Source: Sulfuritalea sp.
GTDB lineage: Bacteria > Pseudomonadota > Gammaproteobacteria > Burkholderiales > Rhodocyclaceae
NCBI GenBank assembly: GCA_023229545.1
Contig: JALNZB010000006.1
Coordinates: forward strand, 37,511 to 101,510
Length of the DNA stretch: 64,000 bases
Direction of reading: 5' to 3'
How positions within the stretch are numbered: position 1 is the stretch's first letter; every line of letters starts with the position of its first letter. Below are positions 57,496 to 64,000 of the stretch, piece by piece. The position numbers and the translations under genes were made by a program. The notes beneath the pieces are model-generated. The model had not been told where the DNA came from. It ran no database searches and was given only the letters and a program-made list of their open reading frames with translations.

Positions 57496-60400
57496 CTAGC
57501 AACAAACAAGCATATCTTCAGCATTCCTTACTTTCCCTGCGTTAATCAGATAATCAATGCGCGAGTTTAGAACGCCCGAGATATTCGAGGTCGCCCGTCC
57601 GAATCCGAGCATTTCCAGAGCGGCATAAACAGCCGACTCCTGGCTGATGGAGAAACTCATCCTAATGACATCAAGGAGCGCTGCATCAATCTCTTCTGGC
57701 GGCACCAGCTCAATCTTGCGTTCCGTGACCTCCAATAGACCTCTGTTCCTGACCTTGGCTCTCAGACTGCTATCGGCATAGACAAACCCGGCCTGATAAT
57801 GGAATAGTCCATTCCGGTGACCAAAGTGAATTGCCGAAATGACATTATCAACTATTCGGTTGCCTGCACGGCTGAGCCCGAAGGCAGCCAGAAGTCGTTT
57901 AATGATGTTCGTCTCATGGACTGGTGCCTCAACGCTCACGACCGTTTCGATGAGCTTCGACAGCGTACTGGGCGGAACCTCGTGCAGTGTGATCGAGCCA
58001 TACCATGCAGGGAGTTCTGCCTTTTGATAATGGGCCTGTTCCTGCGCTGAATTTCCGCGATCCGAATCGTCACGTTCAATAACCGCCTTCGGTTCTTCAA
58101 CTGTGGGAGGCGGAATCGTTGTGTCGTTGATCGTCTTGCGCGACTCTTCAATCGCAGCGACTGTTTTCTCCAACTCGCGCTGAGGACTCCTGAACCAGTC
58201 TGTGCTCCAGATACGATGAAAGCGCCATCCAAGGCTTTCCAGAACGCCCTGGCGCAGACGGTCGCGGTCTCGGGCGGAACGGGCGCTGTGGTAAGTTGCG
58301 CCATCGCACTCGACGGCAAGAACATAGCGTCCCGGTTGCTCCGGGTCTTTCACGGCCAAGTCAATGAAATAGCCGGCTGCGCCGACCTGGGGTTCGATCT
58401 TGTAGCCGCGCTCTTCCAGTGCTTGCTTGACCTCCAGCTCGAAAGGAGAATCAGCCTGCCTGCCAGTTTCTACAGGTATATCCAGCTCTCCCGTTTCGGC
58501 GTATTTGAGGAAGTGTTTGAGAGCGCGGACGCCATGACTTGTATCGGCATCAAGTTCAAGATCACCGGCAACAAAATTGCAGAACACTTCCATTGCCAGC
58601 TTGGCACGGCTAATCAAGACATTCAGCCTTCGCTCGCCGCCGTCGCGGTTCAGCGGGCCAAAGTCCTTCGCGATCCGCCCCGACTCGTTCCGGCCATAGC
58701 CTATGCTGATGAAAATCACGTCGCGTTCATCGCCCTGGACGTTTTCGAGGTTCTTCACAAAGAATGGTTCGTTAGGATGCTCCGTGTTGAAAAAGGGCTC
58801 GGCATCTGGATTGCTTCGTCGCATCAATTCCAGCTCGACCTGAATCAAATCCCGCTGGGCAACGCTGAAGGCCACCACGCCGAGCGACAGACTCGGCATT
58901 GCCTTGGCGTGCAGCATGATCGCGCTGGCAACGGCTTTTGCTTCCTCGCGGTTTGTGCGCGTTCTGCCACGATCATAAATTGCGCTGGGCAGGTGCCTCA
59001 GCCTTAAACCTGTCGCATAGCGATTGGTGCCGGCGGACGGAAAGACAACGAGCCGCCGGTCGTAGAACTCGACGTTGGAAACGGAAATCAGGGATTCGTG
59101 TCGGCTCCGGTAGTGCCAGCTCAGGTAACGCTCAGGTACTCCCCTCGCCCTGAACATGGAAAGGATGCTTTCGATATCCGAGGTGACATTGTCCTCTTCG
59201 TCCAGCTCTACATCACGACCGAAAAAGTCTGTTGGCGGCATCTGGCGGGTATCGCCAACCACGATGGTTTGCTTGCCGCGCAGAATCGCGCCGAAAGCAT
59301 CCACCGCCTTGACCTGCGAGGCTTCATCGAAAATAACCACATCGAATTCGATTTTGCCTGGCGGTAAGAAGTTAGCAATGGACATCGGGCTCATCATGAA
59401 TACGGGCTTGATCTGCTGAATCGCGCGCCCGGCCTCATCCATGAGAATCCGAATCGGCTTCAACTTTTTCTTCTTGTTCAGTTCATTTCGAATGATGGAC
59501 ATCTCGCCCGGCTGATTGATGCTCGGCTGGCGATCCCATATGCTCTTTGCAAGCTCGGCCTGAGCATGCGCCAGTATGGTTTTGTCGAGTTGCCGGAACT
59601 TTTCAATCAAATGGGCCTGTTTGATGTTGTCGAATTTTGAAAGAATTGGACTATTGGCATAACCTTGCTCGACAAGCCCGGTAAACCAGCAGATATCAAA
59701 TGCGGTAACAAGGTCGTCGGGGTCACGATCCCATTGTGCGGCGGGCTCTATGACATCTTGAAGCCCCTGTCCTGCCATTTCCTCTTTCAGCTGATTGAAG
59801 CGGACGAGAAGATAAAGCCGAGGGATATTCGCCAGCCAATGCTGGAGTCGGACATCGATTTCTGCGAGTGCGAGCGTCGTCAGGCTGGCCGATGGCGCTG
59901 CCTGTTCAAGCTGGATGCGCGACATTAGGCGCTCGATAGTTGCCTCTAGCTCCTTGACGGCTGAACGGATCGATTCAATCTCACTTTTCGGCCCGATCGT
60001 ATCCGACTGCCCGGACAGGAATGTGAGAACTTCGCGAGGCAGTTCGCCATTCTCAAGATCGTCGTGCAGCTTGAAAATCCACTCGGCGGTGCTGGCGAGT
60101 TCACCCCACTCCGAACGCTCCGACAGCCACTGCATTCCGAAGAGTGCCTTCCCCATACTGGCGTTCTTGTCGAAGCTGTTTTTTTGCTGTTGGTAATCGA
60201 GTACGTCATCAATCAGACGCAGGCATTCAGGGTTATTTTCTGGCAGGGGAGATTTGCAAAGCCCTTGCAGTTTCGTCCTTGATTGCCGGAACTTTCCAGA
60301 GAAGCCCCTCCACCACTTTTCGCCATAAATCGCAAAATTTTGCCGCACCTCCCGGAGGTCTTGTTCCCAGCCTTGATCGATGAGCATGGACTGATAGCTG

Positions 60401-62256
60401 GCTCGGATGCGCATCATCGCTTGCCCGGCTGACAACGCGGCTTTTATTGACTCCCGCCGAACTTTCCAATCATCGGAGGAAATCTGAATCCCTTGCAGTT
60501 TGGGTGCCTCGCAGGCTCGCTGGGCTGCGCGGCAGACAGCCTCGACCTCGGCCAAAGATGTTGGCTGGTTAAGACCGATCAGTTTGGTAATCTCGGCTGC
60601 TGATTTACTAATCTTACTGTTGAGGGCAATACCCAGTTCGATCAACGCGGTGACTTGAGATTGTTCGACGGGAGAGAAGGAAGTTTTCGTACAGCCCCAG
60701 AATGGATTTTCTGATGGAGTGCCCATTTCTTTGAGATGGTGCGCCAATTCGGAAACCTTCTCACGAAATCGACTCTGTTCCCGTTGCGTCCATTTCTCCA
60801 TCGGTGCAAACGGCCATACCGGGAGGCTCTTGTGCTCGCGCTTAAGCTTCAGGTAGTAGCCCAAAGCGTTGATGAATGGAACCTGGCTATTGCCGATGGG
60901 TTGGTTCACCGCATCGCAATATTGATTGAGTTCGTCACGGATAGCCTTCAGGGTTTCGATATCCTCGGAAAAATCCTGAATGACTGGCTGCCCTTGATCC
61001 AGGGTTCGCCCCAGTTCTTTGAGAATGGACTGCTTTGTTGCTTTGTGGCTGTGTAATTCGAGGACAGCATCGCCAAGGTGACATTCATCCAGCCGCCGCT
61101 TCACGACCTCAAGGGCTGCCATTTTCTCCGAGACAAACAGAACCGTTTTGCCTTGTCCAAGTAGTTCGGCAATGATGTTGGTAATCGTCTGAGATTTTCC
61201 GGTGCCTGGTGGCCCCTGAATGACTAGATTACGTCCCCCACGTGCTTCCAGAATGGCAAGCGTTTGGCTGCTGTCGGCATCGCGGACAAACTTCACGTCG
61301 CCAGGCGCAATAACGCTATCAAGATGCGTCCCCTCGGCAACGACTGGCTGCTCATCCTCAAAGCCGTCGCCAAGTAAGCGACTTAAGACAAGATGATTGC
61401 TGGGGTGCTTCCCGTCCGGCCATATCTCCTGATCGAGGTCGTTGAACATCAGGAACTTCCCGAAGGAGAAGAAGCCCAGGTGAATTTCGTCTTGTGCTAC
61501 CCTCCAGCGAGTCTGGTTGCTGACCGACTCGGCGACCTGCTTGTAGAAATTCTCTACCGGGGGCATGTCCTCCGCGTCGGCAGAGGCATCTGAACCGTAC
61601 TGGGGCAGCGTGAGGGTGAAATCGGTTTTTAATTTCGCTGCCAAGGAGAGGTTCTGAACAAGATCGTCGCCTGTATAGACCAGCTTGAATGAATCCTTTG
61701 CGCCGATCCGCTCCACGGAAACGGGGACCATTAGCAGCGGTGCTTTCCTTAACTTGTCGGACGCATCCGCTTCGTACCAATGCAAGAAGCCGAGAGCCAG
61801 AAACAGGATATTTACCCCTTGTTCCTGAATGTATGTCTCCGCTTCGCCGTGAATCTTCAGGAGACTCAGGAATAGTCGGTCTTCGGTGAGGGATGTTTGG
61901 AGCTTGGTGTCGGTATGCCTCTTGGCAACTGAGCCATCGGCCTGATCTTCGCCTCCCCAATGGATTTCTCCAAGTTCGTGGAGCAGCTCGGTTGTGGAGT
62001 CGTCATGACCAACGCTTTCCTGGTCATCCTCCTTCGCCCTTGTCGTGGTCTGCTTCAGGCGACCTTCGGGCATGGGCAGGAACGTCATCGAGCGATTCTG
62101 CCGATAGAGGATATTCAATACCTCTACCGACAACTCATCAACGATGCGAAGACTCTTCGAGCCTGACCGAAAACTGATAAGGTTGTTCCTCAGGCCAATG
62201 TCGAGGAGGTCTTTTCGGCTGCTGAGAAGTTTCTTCTTGAGTTCGTCCTGTTGCAT
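57496..62256 (-). CDS. Large SF1 helicase/nuclease fusion (DUF4011, Vsr/DUF559-like and DUF3320-like)
   Basis: The 1586-residue protein has an N-terminal DUF4011-type domain (about 1-250; KKLLSSRKDLLDIGLRNNLI) and a split SF1 helicase: Walker A GPPGTGKSQTITNI near 349, then VVIFDEASQVKAVDAFGAIL near 975, GDTRQMPP, WHYRSRHESL, and VQGDERDVIFISIGYGR with NVLISRAK near 1212. A PD-(D/E)xK-like nuclease lies near 1250-1345 (FELEVKQALEERGY, then VECDGATYHSARSARDRDR) and a DUF3320-like C terminus follows. The helicase inserts of about 600 residues between motifs I and II are coiled and variable. Proteins like this occur in defence islands; the target here is unknown. ATG 62256 is chosen by the family start. 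Confidence 0.85.
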   Translation of the reverse strand: MQQDELKKKLLSSRKDLLDIGLRNNLISFRSGSKSLRIVDELSVEVLNILYRQNRSMTFLPMPEGRLKQTTTRAKEDDQESVGHDDSTTELLHELGEIHWGGEDQADGSVAKRHTDTKLQTSLTEDRLFLSLLKIHGEAETYIQEQGVNILFLALGFLHWYEADASDKLRKAPLLMVPVSVERIGAKDSFKLVYTGDDLVQNLSLAAKLKTDFTLTLPQYGSDASADAEDMPPVENFYKQVAESVSNQTRWRVAQDEIHLGFFSFGKFLMFNDLDQEIWPDGKHPSNHLVLSRLLGDGFEDEQPVVAEGTHLDSVIAPGDVKFVRDADSSQTLAILEARGGRNLVIQGPPGTGKSQTITNIIAELLGQGKTVLFVSEKMAALEVVKRRLDECHLGDAVLELHSHKATKQSILKELGRTLDQGQPVIQDFSEDIETLKAIRDELNQYCDAVNQPIGNSQVPFINALGYYLKLKREHKSLPVWPFAPMEKWTQREQSRFREKVSELAHHLKEMGTPSENPFWGCTKTSFSPVEQSQVTALIELGIALNSKISKSAAEITKLIGLNQPTSLAEVEAVCRAAQRACEAPKLQGIQISSDDWKVRRESIKAALSAGQAMMRIRASYQSMLIDQGWEQDLREVRQNFAIYGEKWWRGFSGKFRQSRTKLQGLCKSPLPENNPECLRLIDDVLDYQQQKNSFDKNASMGKALFGMQWLSERSEWGELASTAEWIFKLHDDLENGELPREVLTFLSGQSDTIGPKSEIESIRSAVKELEATIERLMSRIQLEQAAPSASLTTLALAEIDVRLQHWLANIPRLYLLVRFNQLKEEMAGQGLQDVIEPAAQWDRDPDDLVTAFDICWFTGLVEQGYANSPILSKFDNIKQAHLIEKFRQLDKTILAHAQAELAKSIWDRQPSINQPGEMSIIRNELNKKKKLKPIRILMDEAGRAIQQIKPVFMMSPMSIANFLPPGKIEFDVVIFDEASQVKAVDAFGAILRGKQTIVVGDTRQMPPTDFFGRDVELDEEDNVTSDIESILSMFRARGVPERYLSWHYRSRHESLISVSNVEFYDRRLVVFPSAGTNRYATGLRLRHLPSAIYDRGRTRTNREEAKAVASAIMLHAKAMPSLSLGVVAFSVAQRDLIQVELELMRRSNPDAEPFFNTEHPNEPFFVKNLENVQGDERDVIFISIGYGRNESGRIAKDFGPLNRDGGERRLNVLISRAKLAMEVFCNFVAGDLELDADTSHGVRALKHFLKYAETGELDIPVETGRQADSPFELEVKQALEERGYKIEPQVGAAGYFIDLAVKDPEQPGRYVLAVECDGATYHSARSARDRDRLRQGVLESLGWRFHRIWSTDWFRSPQRELEKTVAAIEESRKTINDTTIPPPTVEEPKAVIERDDSDRGNSAQEQAHYQKAELPAWYGSITLHEVPPSTLSKLIETVVSVEAPVHETNIIKRLLAAFGLSRAGNRIVDNVISAIHFGHRNGLFHYQAGFVYADSSLRAKVRNRGLLEVTERKIELVPPEEIDAALLDVIRMSFSISQESAVYAALEMLGFGRATSNISGVLNSRIDYLINAGKVRNAEDMLVCC

Positions 62257-62470
62257 ATCGGCGAGGGCGTTTATGACAGAGAAGCCAAGAATTGCTGAAT
62301 CTGTGGCGCCCTTTGGGATGCATAACGGTATCCTTTGGTGCACAATCCTTGTGGTCGCCCGAGTATTCCCATGTGTATGCCCTGTACTGTTTTGCGCGTG
62401 ACGACGATCATAGCCGATGTTCACCCGGCATACTGGCCCAAGCGGTTGGCGAACACAAGGGATGCGTTGC
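62257..62470 (-). promoter_or_regulatory. Promoter region of the helicase/nuclease cassette
   Basis: The 214-bp stretch between the cassette start and the right 79-bp repeat must carry its promoter. I cannot point to a clear -35/-10 pair. Confidence 0.4.
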
Positions 62471-62549
62471 ACCGCTCCGTCACGGTGCTTGCAAAGAAAC
62501 CCGCAAGCCCCCCGCCGTCGCTACCGCCTCGCGTACTGAACCACGCCAG
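62471..62549 (+). repeat. 79-bp direct repeat, right copy
   Basis: Same orientation and length as 56070-56148. A third, poorer relative (ACCACGCC, then GGCTTTGTCTCTCTTGCTAC) lies at 62690-62745. Confidence 0.75.
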
Positions 62550-63502
62550 CGCGCATAAAACCCGCGCCCTGGCTTTGTGCCTTCGCTGACCGCCGTCCCT
62601 GCTAACCCGCCGCCGCTTCACCACTGCGCTGGCCAGCGATAACCCTGCTCGCCAGCTTGCGGCTCGCAGGCGGCTACCTCGTCGCGGGTTCCACCACGCC
62701 GTCACGCGATGAAGCTGCGTCACGGCTTTGTCTCTCTTGCTACCGCCTTGCTCTGCACTTCCTTCGGTCGCCGCCTGCGCTGACTTTTGCTCTTGGCTGG
62801 CTTGGTCACGTGCTGCCCGCCGACTGCGCCGTCGGCGATAAAGCCGCCCACGGCTCCGGCGGCTACGCCGGGGTGGTGCCTATTCTGCGCGCGTTGCGCG
62901 ATTGTCACCCCGCCGGGCCGGGGTAAATCGCAAGCGATTGAACATAACCGCGCATTACCCAAAGTAGGCCAGTCGCTACGCAGGGCTTCGCTTTGTGCGC
63001 CTACCGCTGCGCGCCCTGCGGGTTCGGGTAATGGTCGGTTATGTCTGGCGCCCCGGCCCGGACAACGGCTATGTCGGCTTGCTTTGCTGCGTTCATTTGA
63101 TTGGGCGCTACGCGCAAGGTGGGGTTGTTGCCCCGCCCGCCCTGCCGGTCTGCCGGCGGCGGCTCGCACTGCGTTGCTCGTTCCCGCCTTGGCAGCCCGG
63201 CTTCCCGTCCGCCCCGGAGGGGCTCCCCAATTTTGAGTACGCATTACCTAACGAGCCCATGTTTTTTCTGTTCGTGCTTGATCGCCATTTTTCATCCCCC
63301 CAGCAAGATGCTGTCTATTTTCAGCCCCCTGATGGCTCACCACGTGAGCCATCTGAGGTAAGGGCAGGGCAATCGCATCAAACAGTGCCAAGCCCGAGGA
63401 GGGCTTCGCGGTAGGAATCAGATGAAGCGGCAATCGGGTTTTAAAATGAGAATTGCTGCATTTTTGGTGGCAGTAATATTCCCAGGTGTGCTAACCTGAC
63501 AA
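62550..63502. other. GC-rich non-coding tail of the island
   Basis: This 950-bp stretch contains open frames on both strands with Pro/Ala/Arg-rich, low-information products and no recognisable start, motif or family, so I call it non-coding. It holds a large imperfect inverted repeat at 62942-63044. Confidence 0.55.
62942..63044. repeat. Long imperfect inverted repeat, attC-like shape
   Basis: Arms of 19 bp (ACATAACCG/CGGTTATGT ends; 62942-62960 and 63026-63044, two mismatches) enclose about 65 bp with smaller nested pairings (CGCAGGGC with GCCCTGCG). The end boxes ACATAAC and GTTATGT resemble integron attC core sites, but no integrase of that kind lies in the window. Confidence 0.4.
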
Positions 63503-63526
63503 TGTAACCCCCGCGTAACCCCGACC
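63503..63526. repeat. Arm-type repeat near attR
   Basis: Tandem GTAACCCC words parallel those at 49447-49470 in the same orientation. Confidence 0.4.
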
Positions 63527-63527
63527 A

Positions 63528-63559
63528 AAAACAAAAACGGCCCTCCGAGTGGAGAGCCG
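63528..63559 (-). terminator. Terminator after the intact tRNA-Met
   Basis: A 9-bp stem with one mismatch (CGGCTCTCC/GGAGGGCCG on the minus strand) precedes a T-rich run. It differs from the one at 49247, so the island brought its own. Confidence 0.72.
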
Positions 63560-63566
63560 CTGAATT

Positions 63567-63616
63567 ACTGGTGGTGATGAGTGGACTTGAACCACCGACC
63601 CCCGGATTATGAATCC
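63567..63616. repeat. Right attachment repeat (attR), within intact tRNA-Met
   Basis: The 50-bp repeat matches 49281-49330 with one mismatch (A for G at position 14 of the repeat). Confidence 0.92.
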
Positions 63617-63645
63617 GATGCTCTAACCGACTGAGCTACATCACC
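63569..63645 (-). tRNA. tRNA-Met (CAT)
   Basis: The 77-base gene has acceptor GGTGATG/CATCACC, encoded CCA, and an anticodon loop TTCATAA. It reads as an elongator tRNA-Met; a tRNA-Ile with modified CAT is a less likely alternative. Its 3' half is the island's integration site. Confidence 0.93.
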
Positions 63646-63697
63646 ATGCAAAGGGGCGGAATTATCCTCGCCGCACGCTTGTCTTGTCAAGACGAAG

Positions 63698-63856
63698 TGT
63701 TGCGGGTTCATGAGTTGTCCGGTTCTGTAGCACGCAATCTGTCCGGTCGTCATAGTGCCCCGAAGGGGGTACGAGATGAGAAGGACGGAAGTGCTACAGG
63801 AGATCCGGAAGATGGGATTCGAGGAAGCGTATGAAGGATGGAACAAAGGGCGGCTG
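63698..63856 (+). pseudogene. ISNCY-family element, 5' fragment (copy 2)
   Basis: The element end (TGTTGCGGG onward) and 27 transposase codons from ATG 63776 (MRRTEVLQEIRKMGFEEAY) match copy 1 at 46641. The frame breaks after KGRL at about 63856 where IS5-type sequence begins. Confidence 0.85.
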
Positions 63857-64000
63857 TTGCGACAAATGCGATCGTCATATTTAATCGGCCTTTCGGTTTG
63901 AAGAGTGGCAGACAAGACGATGAAACAGATGACGCTGGCGGCAGTGAAGGGATTCCAGAAGCACAATCGGGCGACGCGCAAGGTGGAGTTTCTGGCACGG
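63857..64000 (+). mobile_element. IS5-family insertion sequence, left end
   Basis: It interrupts the ISNCY fragment. The first 63 bases should include its terminal repeat, which cannot be confirmed because the element runs off the window. Confidence 0.6.
63920..64000 (+). CDS. IS5-family transposase, N-terminal part
   Basis: The 27 visible residues from ATG 63920 (MKQMTLAAVKGFQKHNRATR) match the start of IS5-family transposases. It runs off the end of the window. Confidence 0.7.
   Translation, partial: MKQMTLAAVKGFQKHNRATRKVEFLAR

Larger units (their letters stand above)
49281..63616. mobile_element. tRNA-Met-integrated genomic island (about 14.3 kb)
   Basis: Direct repeats of tRNA-Met 3' sequence bound it, with a P4-type integrase gene immediately inside the left repeat and the intact tRNA at the right. 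Contents: integrase, VapBC-like pair, unknown, excisionase-like protein, unknown, family A polymerase, winged-helix-like protein, unknown, then the helicase/nuclease cassette and a long non-coding stretch. No mobilisation, capsid or primase genes are seen, so transfer would need a helper. Confidence 0.9.

Noticed and set aside
62720..63244. Overlapping 150-175-codon frames on both strands in the island tail
   Set aside because: Composition is Pro/Ala/Arg-rich on both strands, no start signals or families are seen, and the region has large inverted repeats instead.

Overview
This is high-GC bacterial DNA that reads as a betaproteobacterial chromosome, probably of the Rhodocyclales/Nitrosomonadales type. 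The evidence is the hpnCDE squalene genes, tesA back to back with a YbbA-type ATPase, the rng-maf-rlmH-rsfS-nadD order, PA2778/PA2779-type envelope genes, a BPSS1780-type membrane protein and an ihfB-like gene. The genus cannot be fixed from sequence alone.

Layout. 1-11.7 kb: squalene synthesis (end of hpnC, hpnD, hpnE), a LolD/YbbA-type ATPase, tesA, tRNA 2-selenouridine synthase, a methyltransferase, an adenylate cyclase fused to hemerythrin, a Pat-type acetyltransferase, tag, and a periplasmic metallo-hydrolase. 11.7-30.2 kb is an envelope and stress region. It holds a MipA/OmpV protein, an RcnB-like protein, the PA2778/PA2779 pair, two paralogous two-partner-secretion adhesins with one TpsB transporter, an L,D-transpeptidase, and a nine-gene minus-strand run of small envelope or stress proteins around a diguanylate cyclase. 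Seven copies of a palindrome, TGTGCG-N4-CGCACA or close variants, lie 70-140 bp upstream of genes in this region and suggest one regulon.

30.4-32.6 kb is a transposon scar: the 3' end of a hybrid sensor kinase, an IS110-family element with a structured 5' leader that may be its bridge RNA, and the tail of an IS66-like transposase. 32.6-45.3 kb returns to housekeeping: a UbiH-family hydroxylase, dsbC, an HPP membrane protein, a zinc-finger protein, mobA, a FecR-domain protein and tRNA-Gly. After these comes a tight minus-strand run of overlapping genes (tcdA, pteridine reductase, ttcA, BPSS1780-type, nadD, rsfS, rlmH, maf, rng).

45.3-64 kb is accessory DNA. A Fic C-terminal remnant abuts an internally deleted ISNCY-type transposase. 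Two tRNA-Lys genes, an ihfB-like gene, a twice-frameshifted pseudogene and a RelE/HigB-type toxin-antitoxin pair follow. An integrative element of about 14.3 kb (49281-63616) is inserted in the 3' half of tRNA-Met and bounded by 50-bp direct repeats differing at one base. It carries a tyrosine integrase, a VapBC-like pair, an excisionase-like protein, a family A DNA polymerase with a DEDD exonuclease-like domain, a small winged-helix-like protein, and a three-gene minus-strand cassette. The cassette encodes a 1586-residue helicase/nuclease fusion, a short coiled-coil protein and a Cys-rich unknown. It is flanked by 79-bp direct repeats, so it looks like an exchangeable cargo cassette and is the best candidate here for an uncharacterised defence system. 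A truncated ISNCY copy and the start of an IS5-family element close the window.

A further signal cuts across region types. The 11-mer CAGCGCCGACT occurs eight times on the two strands, in genes and in intergenic DNA, usually preceded by CCGTnnCnn. No annotated feature explains it.
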